Below, in pieces: positions 22,346 to 35,414 of a stretch of DNA of 64,000 bases. Below the pieces are notes generated by a model. It saw nothing but the letters and a program-made list of their open reading frames with translations, was not told where the DNA came from and searched no databases. The stretch is from Pachyseris speciosa. Its lineage: Eukaryota; Cnidaria; Anthozoa; Scleractinia; Pachyseridae. The stretch is from positions 1 through 64,000 of the forward strand of contig JAEMWC010001533.1 of NCBI GenBank assembly GCA_016490735.1, given 5' to 3'. Position numbers and translations under genes: made by a program. Position 1 is the stretch's first letter. Each line of letters starts with the position of its first letter.

Positions 22346-24105
22346 ATACCATTTGGATTTCCTTGCAGGGTATTGTATATCAATGCTAAATAAGGTACGT
22401 CTTATTCTTAATACTTTAGTTGATTTTAAGAAGCGTGACCATTAGATTATCGACTTAAATTGTTTCTGACCCAGAATGCCACGGCTACGTGACCAGCGAA
22501 ACATCTCGTGATCACAGACACGGAAATAGAACATCACGCGCCAAAATAATACTAAAGTAGCTTTGTTCATACAGGTTCCATCAACGAGATTTTCACAGAA
22601 AGTGATCTTACAAACTATTTTAGCCGAATAAATTGCTCCGATCACGAGGAAACGCCGCTAACTTCCGGTTTGTTTTAATCCAGATGATCACATGATCTCC
22701 TAGAAGCAGGAAGTAAGCTACAAGAAACAGCTTGGCGATCGAATCACTTGATTATACTTTCACTTCTTTATGAAACCAGTGGAGCTGAGCGCTTGCACGG
22801 TAAGTGAAAAATCGTACATTACAGAGTTACGAGAATTTCTAGCCATACAAAAGTCTCGCGGCGGTAGAGCTAGAAATAAGGTAAAAAGGAACATTCCTTT
22901 AGTCGTCACGAAAAATCGTCAATACTGTGATGGGATGGATTCATCCAGTGGTAATATATTTCCTGGAGCGAGACTTTAGCTGGTTAAAGTGAAACAGATT
23001 TCGCCACCTTCCATTTCACAAGTTTCGAATCTCAGACATTAACAGTCGACTTAATACGTCGTCTGGACCTCAGTGGTAAAATATTTCACAATATTACTCT
23101 GAACCACGATACCAAATCTTGCTCCTTGTTGCAAACGCGTGGTTAAAGTTTTGTTCATGCAATGGAAAGGTTATTTGCATGAAGTCATTTCCTAATGTCT
23201 ATATGCTCCAGTTGTTTGCTAAAACCCATTCTCTTGAAATTAGATTAACTGTTACATCATCAACTGTAGTTATGAGAAGTTATTACAAGTTCTGTCACGT
23301 CTTTAAATATAACGCAATTTCTGTAAGACAAAGTGTTTCAGAGCGTTGCAGTTAAGGCTCTTGAACGAATTCTTCCAACGGAGACAAAACAAAAGAAGAC
23401 GTATATCTCATTTTTAATTATTACCATATATTGCAAAACTTAATCGAACATAGCAAAATTTTCATTTTCTCCACTGAGTTATAATTTCATAGTGACTCCA
23501 TTTTAATTTTTCCGCATTTAATACACCGAATACTTCAACTTCCTCCTCTGATGTCTGGGACTATGTTAAAAATGAACAACACTTTAACTGTAGTATTTTT
23601 ACTATGTCTTTATGCTGTATTTTGGGTAAAAGCGGCTCTTATTAATCCGTTTTGTAAGTTAAATTCTTTGCGTCATCTCGCCTGACGTGACAATGGTACT
23701 CAGTGGAATGATAAACAAAAGAACTTAGCAACTAGCGATGATTTGACCGAGTGTATTTATCCAGCTGACGAGATTAAAAAGTTCATTTTTTTGTTAACAA
23801 TGTTGAAGAAAGCTGTTTTGTGTCTATTGGACCAGTACTGGACCAATGTTATCACTATATGAAGACAATATTGGGCTTATATCACGGCTGTATTAGCCAT
23901 ATATTTAATGAACACGAAACGTATAGCCCTGTACGTGTGAGTGGACAATTCTATCAAGTGGAAAGTCGGAGGTACTCATGGATAGATTTACCCACTTCAA
24001 ATACATTTCTTCAAAGGATAGAATTATGGTGTAAGTAGGCTATTCGAAAAGCACAGCGAGATCCGAGATACCACCTTGTTTTGGTTTCTATTCAACACAT
24101 AAGGT
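22346..24105. other. No supported gene; one weak possible first exon
   Basis: An ATG at 22770 (MKPVELSACT) followed by a good donor ACG^GTAAGT at 22800 could be a short first exon, but no partner exon could be joined to it. The rest shows nothing. Confidence 0.3.
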
Positions 24106-24107
24106 CA

Positions 24108-24356
24108 GCTATTCCTGACTGTTCATCAGCAAATGAAATCATGATTGACTAAGCATGTCAAAAAATTTATCCAGCTTCATACAAACTTTTCCACGATTCA
24201 GTGGATTAATCAACAGGGACTTAAAGTGCTCAACTATTTCTGACTTTTCACCAGTCAATGAAGTCATGATTGACTAAGCTTGACCCAAAATGTATCCAGC
24301 TTCATACAAACTTTTCCACGATTCAATGGATTAAGCAACCGGTAATTAAAATGCTC
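24108..24356. repeat. Two-copy tandem duplication, 125-bp period
   Basis: ATGATTGACTAAGC recurs at 24141 and 24266, and ATCCAGCTTCATACAAAC follows in both copies. The copies differ at roughly one site in ten, so the duplication is not recent. Confidence 0.8.
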
Positions 24357-25190
24357 CGGTTTAAAGGAATTTTCCCACTGGATAAAATTACCCTTTCCTA
24401 TAAATTTCCCAACTCAATATAGGGATTTAACTATAGCATAATACCAAACTTTCTTGAACAAAAAAGGAGATATGACGTGTAATGTTCTAAAATTGTATCT
24501 TCAAGCTTAAAATGTCATTGGTTGCAATATTGTCAAAGACGCAGCTTCCTGGATTGTTAATTCGGACAATTTCTGGTTTGTAATTGCCAGGATATTACAC
24601 CGCCAAAGTCCACATTATTACCCATGGGAAGCTTTAGTTACTTGTTTGTTTGATAATGGAGGGATATTGATGGAGGAAGTTGTATTTTAGTCAAAACCGA
24701 TTAGTCTAGACCTACCTGTTCAACTTTAATGCCGCACAAACAATATTTTACCCAAACAAAAATAAAAACCACAACCCTTGTTAACCATGAAGTCGTGCTC
24801 TCTATGTTAAATTACTGATGCGTTATTCGTAGTAATTCAAAGCTTCGTTCGTCTTGCAGACTTTGTATTGAGTAAAACATTTGTTCAGATAATTTACTGC
24901 AGTTTTATATAAAAGTCTAGTTTATTAGGGTCTTTTAGACAATTCACGAAAGACAACACTTAAATTGCTCTACAGCTTCTGCTAAAATTCTCAAAATTTT
25001 CCTGAATCGTCCAGTTTTCTCCAGAATAAGTGTAGGTGATCTGACATTTCCAAAACAAACGATTACGCATAGAACAAGTTGCAGTGCCGAGGAAAGGTCC
25101 GATATTCACCCCTTGAAACGACGAATAATAAGACAATATATAGCTAAAAATCTTCTGCACAAAGGCGGGAAGGATTTCACTCCAAATGTA
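24357..25190. other. No gene seen
   Basis: No supported exon or repeat structure. Confidence 0.45.
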
Positions 25191-25310
25191 TCTGACCGCG
25201 CCGGCCTGGGACTGGGTTAAGGTGTGAGGCAGCGATCGTCCCAGTCCAAATTTGAGACTATAGGAACGATGGGGATGATCGCTGGTTTCCATATGATCTC
25301 CTCGATCGTC
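25190..25310. repeat. Dispersed repeat with GATCGTCCCAGTC block, copy 1
   Basis: GCGATCGTCCCAGTCC and GGTTTCCATATGATC reappear, in the same orientation and diverged, at 25840-25965. Probably both halves of one element interrupted by other insertions. Confidence 0.5.
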
Positions 25311-25563
25311 TCAAAAACTGGAATTCGCAAACAAAGTGGAGGATGTCAATCGAAAGGCGAACCTCGTGGCCTTTTATGTGCTTATTCTCTCAATTTTGCA
25401 CCGTAGAAGAGCTAGAAGACTCCCACGAAGTCATAAATGTTGTGTTCGACAGATATATCAAAAGAGAAGAGTTAGGAGCTTATCATACACTAGTACAAGA
25501 GTTTCCACTTCACGATAGAGTTTTTTTTTTCTACAAGTAGGATTTTAGAATCGTGCTGTTCAT

Positions 25564-25748
25564 ATACACCTTATTCCAAAATGGCGGGCAATTTATTATT
25601 CTTTTGTTTGCATGTTAATTAGCCTTCTTTGCCTCGTCAACATGTATATGTACAAAATACAAAAGAATTTTGCAGTTAAAACGAAGCAGAGAGGGCTACT
25701 GTTAACATGCAACAAAAGAATAATAAATTGGCCGCCAATAAGGTGTAT
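25564..25748. mobile_element. MITE family M1, copy 1 (~185 bp)
   Basis: ATACACCTTATTCCAAAATG at the left and CCGCCAATAAGGTGTAT at the right; arms share CAATTTATTATTCTTTTGTT and TGCATGTTAA. A second copy lies at 56349-56526. Confidence 0.85.
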
Positions 25749-25839
25749 AAATTACCATGGGGGAGTATTATAGAGGACTGAGGAACGCATTGTATGTCTA
25801 TTTTGTGAGATAAAATGATGCTTTCTGGGATAGACTTTG

Positions 25840-25965
25840 ATCGTCTCGATCGCCCCAATCGTCCGGATAGAACTAAGTTCTATCCAAGCGATCATGGTCG
25901 TCCCAGTCGTCCGGGTCGTTACAGTCGTTAGCGATCGTGTTTCCATATAATCGCCCCATTCGCTT
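25840..25965. repeat. Dispersed repeat with GATCGTCCCAGTC block, copy 2
   Basis: Reads GATCATGGTCGTCCCAGTCG then GTTTCCATATAATCG; related to 25190-25310. Confidence 0.5.
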
Positions 25966-27080
25966 GTGCAGGTGAATAACTTCGACAAAACAAGCTTCAG
26001 ACTGCGGTCATTAATCTATGCGCTTCCTAAGGGTAGACCTCTGAAAGCGACAGCTGAAAACGTCGTCAACATCGTCAGATGACAACCATTTCTCTATATT
26101 AAGCTCACGACAGACTGATCAATACAGAAACTCTGTAAAAGTGATAGCTTAAGGGAAGGGAATTGAGTTCAAAGTTTGAGAGATGGCGAGCTTATATCCA
26201 GACAGAATAAGCTATGATTACGGCGCTCATAAATAAAACTGTCGATTTGAATTGGTAAGGTTAAACTGAACCTCCGACACAAGTTCCCGGCCACTCATCC
26301 GTGAGTGGGCATCTTTTTTTTTCTGGTCTGACGTTCTTGCCTTTCTAGATCATCTCATGCTTTTGTAGCAGCAGTGATAAATCATCATTATCATTGAAAT
26401 AAAGCTTTTTGTTGTTGACTGTCTTCAAGGGTTTTATTTATATAGATCGAACTAGCTTTTTATTTTAGTTTTATTATGCATCTATTCCTAAGCCATGCTG
26501 TATTCGGGAGGGACTTACAATACTAAATTTTCTTTCATTTTTCATTTTGTAACATGTATTAAGAGTTATAGCTAGATGAATATAGAAGTTAAAAATAGAA
26601 CAATTAGCTCTTGAAGAATAATATAGGAACTTCCTTGCTATAGGGATTAATTTACATCCTTTACGTATATTATTTAGGCAGGAAGCACCTCTCATGTGGT
26701 CCCCTTCCTGCAGCTTCACGTTTACATATGTCAAATGATGGAAACTACTGATATAGCAGTGCATATCAGTTTATGAATTAACTAAACCTTCTGGTTAGCA
26801 ACAAAGCTGGTCAAGACAGTTATAAAAAAGTAAATAAACGAAACAAATATTTTTCGATCCCGATCTCACTGGAGTAGGCTCGATTACCAGCGGCTGTTTG
26901 GGAAAATGAGCCCGCGCTCCTCTCTGAAGAAAGACCGGAATTGAGAAAGCGGTGGAAATAGAGCCTAGATTTGGAGAGGCAGCACAGTGAGTTGCACTTT
27001 TGCTTCGTTTCACATCAATGACCAAGAAAATCTGCTCCATTCGAGTGGAGTGGTCTTCGTTTTTCTTACCTCTTAAAAGC
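25966..27080. other. No gene seen
   Basis: Only short spurious frames. Confidence 0.45.
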
Positions 27081-27081
27081 C

Positions 27082-27112
<31 letters not shown>

Positions 27113-27245
27113 CTTTATTTGTACTCATTATTGCGGCGAAAAAAATTGACAATGAAAAATTAAAGGTAAATGTTTAGAGTACTGGTTGCCTGGAATTACC
27201 ATAAGGGCTAGCGAAGCCAGCTCACAAGCGTAAGAATGCAGTGTG
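27080..27245 (-). mobile_element. LINE 3'-end fragment with (TTG)n tail
   Basis: A (CAA)n run at 27082-27111 is followed by CTTTATTT and later GGTTGCCTGGAATTACCATA, matching the 3' end of the LINE at 37490-39185 (ACAACAACATGCTTTATTT, GGCTACCTGAAATAACCATA). Only the 3' UTR survives. Confidence 0.65.
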
Positions 27246-27823
27246 TGTAAACCCGGCTGATTTAGTATGCAGCACGGGAATTTTGAGCTTTCAGACTCTC
27301 AGACTAGTGTTTTGCATACTTAATAAGCTGCGTTCACACATTCCAATTTTAAACCAGTGAGTAAATGACGTCATTTTATCCTGGATTCAGCTCTCCGAGG
27401 CCTAGTCGATCAGTTACGAACGTGAGTAATGGCAGACCGTTAAATTAAAAAGTTGTACTCAAAGTAAACAGTCTTCTGCTTGAAATTTCGCTAGTCGGAT
27501 GTTAAGAAAACACACTTTCTAAATTTGAAGAAAAAAGACAAGTGATTTTCTGATCGTAGTAGCACTTTAAGGAAAGTTCTAAATATTTCTGATAAATAAT
27601 GAAATAATGGCAGTAAAATCGTTCCTAACTGCAGTCTACTTGTTGATTAACATGGCGCTCGCCATGGCTTCACCTGCTGGGTTACAGAAAAACGGGATGT
27701 TAAAGGAAAGTTTTGAAAACTTTTCAGGAGCACACCGGAAGTAAAGCTGGTCTCCTAACTAAACGATTCCTGTCAATCATGCCACTGCAGATTTGGTGGA
27801 CATGATAAAAATCTCCTAACAAA

Positions 27824-28160
27824 TGAACGCTACTGAGCAGTACTTTCCTGTGGTGCTGTTTATTATGTTGCACAAGGTGGTTCTAACTTTTGAGTCTCTG
27901 GATGAAAATCCTAAATTGTGACCATTTAAATGAAAGCTAATGAGTAGTACTTTCCTGTGGTGCTGTTTATTATGCTGTACAAGGTGGTTCTAACTTTTGA
28001 GTCTGTGGATGAAATCCTTAAGTTTGACCAGTATTTTTCTGTGGTACTGAGCTTCTTGCTGTACAACGTGGACGATACCAGGTTTGACCAATCAGGAGAA
28101 AGCTACTGAGAAGTGCTTTCTTATCAGATCTGTTTATTATGCTATTCAAGTTACGTGGAT
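27824..28160. repeat. 106-bp minisatellite, locus C (about 3 monomers, inverted)
   Basis: CTACTGAGCAGTACTTTCCT starts each of the first monomers, with TTTATTATGCTGTACAAGG following. The third monomer is decayed. Confidence 0.88.
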
Positions 28161-31100
28161 TAGTGCCTTTTGATTTAAGAGGCCATTCAAAGAAATCTTT
28201 CCAAAAGTACCTCCCTATGGAATTGTTCCTCAGTGGCTCTAATTCTTGTTTAAGTGAATAGAATCTTGAGAAACTTCACTCAAACAAGAGTCTTAAACAA
28301 TACTCTCTTGGTGACATCTATTTTTATTGCTTTTTAAAAAAAATATATAAGGTTGTTTTTAGCTTTAACTCTTAGTTACGTGCGTTTTGCTTGTGTCAGC
28401 TCTGAAATGAGGTCAGAAAAACAAAAATCGAAACTAAATAAAAGCTATGAGCAAATGAGGAAGTAACTATCACGACCTTAACATTAACAAAGCGAACCAA
28501 ACGAAACCATTTCTCTCTCGGAGAGCTTCAATTTACACGTAAATAAGCGCTCTGCTGGGAAGTTGAAATCGTCAACCGCACGTCCTGAAAGAAATTCTCG
28601 GTAAGCTGTATCTTATTGGTGATCTACTTCCTCCTTAGAAAGTTGACCCAAGTTGCTAGTCAAGCGAGGAACCATTCCTTTTTCAATAGTTTTAATGCGA
28701 TTAATACAAATTCACTTGTTTAACAAGCGCTTGCTCACACAGCGTAAACAGGGCTCCTTTAAAAAACTTGAAGCCTTTAGAAGGCGATCATTGGTAAGCC
28801 ATGCTGACTACTTCTAGCTTCATTCTTCCTGCAACTCCAACTTGTTTGTTCCCCCCCCCCCCCCCAGTTCTTGTTAAACATGAGTTTTATTTATGAATCT
28901 GCGTTTTCATTTTCTTAGGTTTGTTTTCAAATACATTACGAAATACAATGCTACATTTTTTAATCTTGACTTTTTTAAATCTTGGCATTAACTTTGGCCT
29001 GTGGTAGTGAAGGGATTAATCACTTGCTTATTCAGGGAAGGCGTTGCTCTGTTTTCGATGTGCTTTCGTTAGAATCAACGTGAATCGATCCGCCAAGAAA
29101 GGTTACTAGGTATGAGCAGCTGACCACTGAAAAAGTTTAAACCTGAAGATTAGGAACCTTTTTTGTAGCGGTATTCAGTTCTAAGCTATAACTGTGAAGC
29201 ATCCTAACCAGTGTCTTAAAACTTCCTGTTCCTATTCGAGGAACGATTTCCCTCATAGCGTGAATCCTCGTTGGTGTGAGTTGCTCCAAACGTTTCCGCC
29301 TGAGAATGAAATGTTTGTGTCTCTATCAAAGGAAGCAAAGCTATTGAAATTTGCCTACCAACTGGCACTCAGTTCGTTTCCAAAGGACCCAAAGTTGTGC
29401 TTTGTTCCTACAAATACGTATCTGACTCTGAAGGCGTCATTTCACTTTGTAAAGGTAAGATGACATAACTTTCTCGGACGTCCGATATTTCTTGGTGTTG
29501 GAAACTTTCATGGTTAGAATATAAACATCGTTCCGAGCTACTTCACGAATCACGTACAATATAAACAAACGAGTACGTGATCGATTTATTCCCCACCGGT
29601 AGCCCTTTTTCTGCTGGAGAGATTCGGTTTAATTTCAACCCTGGATTAGTTAAGCTTGATACTCGTACTCTCTCCTTTTTTGACAATTATGGTTTACTTA
29701 TCCATCGAACTCTTTAGGTGACAAACTATTTGAATAAGTTTATCTAATTTTCAATTGTAAATCACAGACTAAAACTCCAGTTAAACGTGTTCATAGCGTT
29801 GTCTTCGAGTGGATTCATTTTGTACACTATCTCTCGTTTCTTCAGCTGACCACTCGGTTTTCTTGAGATCTTTCGCAAGCAATTTGTGTTTACGAAACCA
29901 AAGATAGTTTCAAAAATACCTCTTCAGATAAAAGAGAGAAAATGTACTGATATCGTCAAACCATTCTATCTCCTTTAAACCTTCGCCAAAACAACTGACG
30001 TGTACCCTATCTCGAAGACGGTACGGCATCCTGTCATAATGAATGCTTTTTACGACATAATATTGTTGCTCCAATCCGAAGTTGTTTATGCTAAGGACTG
30101 TCTCCCAAATTTAGACGAAATAAAATCAAGCCAAATTGAAGCTTTACCTTTAGTTGATCATAATATTGTCGCTACCACAATTATTTCTTAAACCAACAAC
30201 GTTAATTCTCCTAGTTCACTGAATGGAACACTCGAATTTGCCATGTTCAAAGAACAAGTCTAAGCGGCAACTAATTACATATAACTTTGTGGTATACCGG
30301 AGGTGCACCTTAGAAATTGCGGATGAGAAACTTTCAAGCATTATATTGTCATGTAGAAGTGCTGTTGTAAACAATTAAAATTTATCACGTTCGGGTTAAG
30401 TGGATGCGTCAGCACAAAGGGAACCGTGTGCTTTTTACGACGCCATCTTTGTTTTCTATACCAAAGCGTACCACAACATTCTTTCCGAAGCCTTGTGACC
30501 TGTATGAATGTTATCACGTCTTAGTAGTTTAGAAACGCAAGTGTGTAGTTCTAAAACGTTTTTTTTGGAAATCTTTTCAAAGTAAAATAGAAAGAGAACA
30601 GCTGAATGTCGATGAAAAAGAACGTAATCGCGGGTGATAAAAAATAGTTGGCGAGGTATTCTTCAAATTATAGGAAGTGAATTAGATGTTCGAGCGAATA
30701 TCTTCCATTCCTGTGAGCTCGAGAAGTTTAAATCTTTTTACCGTTGACGCAAAATGTGATAAGGATGTCAAGAACAGGCCCTTTTTAGAAGCGTTTGATC
30801 CTTTCATAGCCACCTTATTCACTGATCATGTCGTATGTATTAAGCTCTGTATTCCTAGTCTTTAAGTCAAGCTACTGAAGTACTCTCAATTCTAAGCTAT
30901 CGTGGTGGTAGGTCAGTTCAAAGTGCGAAAGAAGAACTTTCAGTTTGCTGATTTTTCGAGACGTTAAAAATCATCTGTGGGTTTCAATTCAAGTTGCTGA
31001 GCTCTGTGGAAAGGACCACTCACGATCCTTAATATATGCAGCTTTATTTCTCTCGAACGCTTTTTACCGATAGGGCGTTCGAAACTGTGTTATAACAGTT

Positions 31101-31380
31101 ATATTGTCTACCGGCCTACAGTCCTGTGTTAAGAGTTCTACGTATTTTTGGTCTACTGTATAAGTCATCAAAAACACAGTTACAATTCGAATTTGCAGTT
31201 CAATATCCCAGCACTTAAAGATTCTCCTACACTTGGCTTCAAACTGATTTGCAGATCAAAGGGTTACTGCGAAGGGGAAGCTAAAACCCAGTAACCACTG
31301 ATAGTTTCAGTACATTAGAGGATGAAAGATAAACCAAGGATGTTCATTGTGTCGGTTTTAGACAACAAAATGACAAAACT
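28161..31380. other. No supported gene; one weak exon-like frame
   Basis: An open plus frame at 29185-29453 ends in a good donor GTAAAG^GTAAGA, but it lacks a convincing acceptor, start or recognisable domain. A C-homopolymer run lies at about 28851-28865. Nothing else is supported. Confidence 0.35.
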
Positions 31381-31611
31381 TAAGCCCGCCGCACACGTGA
31401 GGAAACAGCTGAGCAAAATGCCTGGTGAGGCAGATGGCTCAGCCGTTTCCTCACGTGTGCGGAGAGGTTTATGTTTGATATTGATCTCAAGGTTTCTCGA
31501 GGCTAATTCGTTTCTCACCAAAGTTTCGCCGCACACAAGAGGAAACGGCTGAGTCATCTGCCTCGCGAGGCATTTTGCTCAGCTGTTTCCTCACGTGTGC
31601 GGCGGGCTTTA
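31381..31611. mobile_element. MITE with doubly palindromic arms (CCGCCGCACACGTGAGGAAAC)
   Basis: The outer arms (TAAGCCCGCCGCACACGTGA and its mirror) are about 85 bp each. Each arm is itself an inverted repeat: CCGCACACGTGAGGAAAC to GTTTCCTCACGTGTGCGG on the left, and a similar pair on the right. Confidence 0.85.
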
Positions 31612-33590
31612 GTTGCAAAAAAGTAATCAGTTTTGGTAACAACTATACTATCGTTAGACTAAAATATGCATACAAATGTGTCAATAACAATGAAGAGACG
31701 GAAAAAAAAGGAATACTCACGTGAAAAGGTGCAGTTCTCTGCTGGATTTCAGTCCGTTGTTGAGAGAAGGTGCTAAGCGTTTGCTATAATATGCCTCTGT
31801 ATGGGAGAAGATTTCAATTGTGGTCGTAGTCTCATACTGTGGTTTTGTTTTGAACTACTTGTGCGACATATTCTCTGTTACAAGCAAAGGCAAAACTGCC
31901 TTGCTCAGTATGGTAAATGCATCACATCACGTCTTTAAATTGATCCTCAGTTATTAGAGCTTCGCAGTCCACCTATGTCTTGGACATATTCCTTTGACTT
32001 GAAAGGATAATAAGGCATCTAACTCTTCTTCATCCTGAGAGGCCAAACTTATAAAAACGTCCTGTACTTGAAAATACGTCGAAGTTCATATTTTTCACCC
32101 AGCCACATGCCCAATGCAAACTACAGTCCGAGTATTTTATCTCCACAAAATAAACGTGTGCGACTAATCACTTTTTAAAAGTAGTTGTAAAATTCATTAA
32201 TAATTCATAAGACTAACGACCAATCTACGGGTAGTATTTGAGTCACATGTATACCTCTCTAAACCCCAATAAAAAGTATTAACTTTCATAAAGGCGTCCT
32301 GCTCCGCTAATTAGTATGCATTTACTTTGATACAGATCTCTACTGATTAACATTACAAACACGACAAACACAATCTATTGTTTCATTTCACAAGTAACAT
32401 AAAATATTCGCGTCCGACCTTTATGGGCTTTAAAACGGCTCGCCTGCGGCTCGCCATTTTAACTGCCCATAAAGGTCCCCCGCTCATATTTTATGTATTA
32501 CTTCATCATGGGTTGATTGACGGAAGTGACGTAACATGACTGTGTTGCCTTGACAACTGCAAATAAGGGTGACTGGGTTTTTATTCTTGCAGCTGCTTGT
32601 GGCTATTAAGCACGTTGAACTTTGAACGTTGAGTTCATACAAATTGGCATTAAAGTAGCACATAAATGAAGGATTGCTGCTCAAAGAAAAACAAAACACT
32701 TGTTCTATGTCGAAGGCTGGTTGCTCAGAATAACGTTATGTGCGATGGCAAACTTGACATTTTTTGGTATTTTTGCAACCAATGAGCTTTGACTTCATGC
32801 AAATTATGTTCATTGAGCAGGAAATATACTATCCTTTCTGATTTCAATAGAAACATTCAAATACTAAACACACAGCCGGCTTAAAAGTTTCAAAGCTTTA
32901 AATTTTTTACTAATATCTGATTTGGAGAACTTTCCATCTCATGGCGAAGTACTTTGCATTAGCGACAGTGCTGATATGGTTTACGTAAACTCTTTCTCAA
33001 CTTGCGGTCGCATGGTGTACGTGTGCATTTGAGGTTTGTCACACCACTTCCGCTTTTCTTACTTTTTCAAGAGACAAACTTGCCAAACGTGGGCCATTGA
33101 CTAACAACGGTAAACCTGTACAATAAGCCTGTTCACTGAAAACAAAAATGACCAATTTTCAATTGCCAAACCAATTACTTTGCTCAACCACCGTTCAATG
33201 ATCTTCCTTAGTATGGTTATTTTTAACATCGGTGTGTTTTTTTATGTTAAGGGCGGCGTAAATATTGTAACGATTTCCTTCGTTAATTAATCCGAGAATT
33301 TTCTGTTGGATAGATGATGATTAAAGTAGGCAATTATACGGTGACAAAAATAGCAAATAAAGCGGAAATAACGAGAAAGAAAGTTTGGCTGACGTCAAAC
33401 TATCTAATTCTGTGTTGTTTTGTCATTTTATTGAGTAGCAAAATGCCACTGGCATGAAGGACGTAAGGTTGCTTCAAAGCTTCTGCGACAGAAAAGGGCA
33501 CAACACACTTGAAATTTTATAAAACAGGAAGTGGTTTAATGAAGAGGTTAGAGAGGGTAAAAGACATACTGCATACACTCAGACATCCCG
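31612..33590. other. No gene seen besides the hairpin at 32394-32500
   Basis: AT-rich sequence without supported exons. Confidence 0.45.
32394..32500. mobile_element. ~105-bp MITE-like hairpin
   Basis: TAACATAAAATATTCGCG and GACCTTTATGGGC on the left are mirrored by GCCCATAAAGGTC and CTCATATTTTATGTATTA on the right. Confidence 0.7.
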
Positions 33591-34549
33591 TTAACCCAGT
33601 AAGATCCAATGCGCCCTCATGCGCCCGTACAAGACTTCGCTGCTTTAAAAAATTGCAACTTTCTCAATCGCGCGAACATTGCCTTAACTGTCAGTTGTGA
33701 GCATTGACTAGAAAGTCCTTCAAATTGAGAAACCCAATAAACACAAAAAAGTCAGCGATTTTTGCAGAATAACAGCGTCTGAACTGGACATTAACAAAAA
33801 TGACCGTTTTTAACGTCATAGAAAAGTGACAAAAATCATGTTTTTGCCTTCAGTTTTTTTAAGGAAATCATCGTTGCTAACCCAAAAGCCAAGATTCACA
33901 GCAAAATTCAGTCCTACTTCTAGCTTAGAAGTGATTTGTTTTGCTCTTCTTCGTTGCCCGGGCCTAGCCACCGCCTCTCGTTGTAGTGCATCCTGGCCTT
34001 GCTTCGATTTTCAACATCACGACCGCACTGCATGCTGTGATATAGCCAGAAATTTTGACAGCGTTTGTTCCTTTCGCGCTTGTTGTGTTCTTCAGTGGTC
34101 GCAAGTTGCAAAATATGCCGTGGTAGGTCAAGAAATTCAACAATAGTCGAGTCCCAAAGCTACTTCGTTTCGTAGCGGCCATTTTAACAGTTCCTTGAGC
34201 AAGGAGCCAAATTCGCTAACGAAGTACATCACCTAACTCGCTTCTTTGAGAAAGTGGACTCTTGGCTACCTTCACGCTTAATGGTGCTCATCAGGCAGCT
34301 ACTAAAGATGGAAAATGGCTGTAAACTTACCAAAAATCGCATACAAACCATATTTGAGCCGTTGTTATCGCTCAACGAAGCAAAATGGCTACGTCAGAAT
34401 CACGTTTCTGGAAAATTCGAGCCTACAGTGTTTTAGAACAGCAGCACTTTCTATGGCAACCCCAAATACGGAGTCACGAAATCCTATGGACCGTTTATAT
34501 ACAGAAAATCACTCAAAACTGTAAAAAGTCTCGGGCGTCAGTGGGTTAA
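33591..34549. mobile_element. piggyBac-like non-autonomous element, copy A
   Basis: Flanked by TTAA on both sides (33591-33594 and 34546-34549), with ends CCCAGT... and ...ACTGACGCCC-like complement (GTCAGTGGG). No transposase frame. It matches, inverted, the element at 53906-54909 over most of its length, for example around TACATCACCT, GAGAAAGTGGACTCTTG and GATGAGCACCATTAAGCGTG-type blocks. Confidence 0.72.
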
Positions 34550-34618
34550 CTTTGTGGTGACACATTTAGGGGTCAGTCAGAATGGCCAGAATGTGAGTCC
34601 CGTGGCCCGTTTGAGGAG

Positions 34619-35125
34619 TGATGATGATGATGACGACGACGATGATGATGATGGTGATGATCAGTGTTGTTGATGATGGTAATGGTCATGGATTTATATG
34701 GTAATGGGATTTATATACCGCACATATCACTTAGTTTCATGGCGGTTTACAAAAGGTGAGATCGGACGTCAGCCTGTAAACGCGCTTCTGGCAGCCGCTA
34801 TCAGTCCATGTTTGATCTCACCCACCCACCCACCCACCCCACACATGAATGTCAGATGAAAGATATAGATAGACCACCACACAGGGAACTACGTCCCCTA
34901 CTCTTTTCGAACAGTGTGTGGGTTCTTTAAGGTTCCACAGATTATTAGGTACAAGTGTTGTGAGACGGGACCTATGGTTTATCGTCCTTATCCGAGAAGA
35001 CTAGAAAGTCTAACCGTTTGCAGACATAATTACAAAGGCACCATTTTCTTCTCAATTATTTAAACACCCTGAGTGTTGGTCCGGCCGGGGTTTGAACCCA
35101 CGACCTCCCGCACGGGTGGTGGTGA
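34619..35125 (-). mobile_element. tRNA-derived SINE, second family, with (ATG)n tail
   Basis: On minus: a box B-like GTGGGTTCAAACCCCGG at 35087-35105, a body, then a tail GTAAACCGCCATGAAAC and GCGGTATATAAATCCC, and a (TCA)n/(TGA)n run at 34619-34676. The box A half is missing, so it is 5' truncated. Confidence 0.6.
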
Positions 35126-35143
35126 TGGTAATGGTGATGGTGC

Positions 35144-35414
35144 AACCTCGTTCCCAGGGTCTCTCCCTCTGCCTCCCTTGTCGTTGAGGAGGAAGACCCT
35201 GGTTGCGGCTGGTCACGTGGCTCCCAAAATCTGGGAGCCGTTCAAATTCATTTGCAAGTGAGGGGTGACAGTGCGCAATTAAGTAAGTGCAATTAATCTA
35301 GTAGCTACCCCGGTGCGGTGAAGATTGTCATCTTAGGCCACGTGACCAGCCGTAACCAGGGTCTTTCTCCTCAACGACAAGGGAGGTAGAGAGAAACCCT
35401 GGGAACGAGGTTGG
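35144..35414. mobile_element. ~270-bp MITE with AACCTCGTTCCCAGGGT termini
   Basis: AACCTCGTTCCCAGGGTCTC at the left is mirrored by GAAACCCTGGGAACGAGGTT at the right, and the arms extend about 80 bp to GGTCACGTGG/CCACGTGACC. It is inserted in a GATG-rich tract that continues on both sides. Confidence 0.85.

Noticed and set aside
22770..22799. Candidate first exon MKPVELSACT
   Set aside because: Good donor but no downstream exon that could be joined with support.
29185..29453. Candidate exon ending in GTAAAG^GTAAGA
   Set aside because: No good acceptor, no recognised domain and no partner exon in matching phase.
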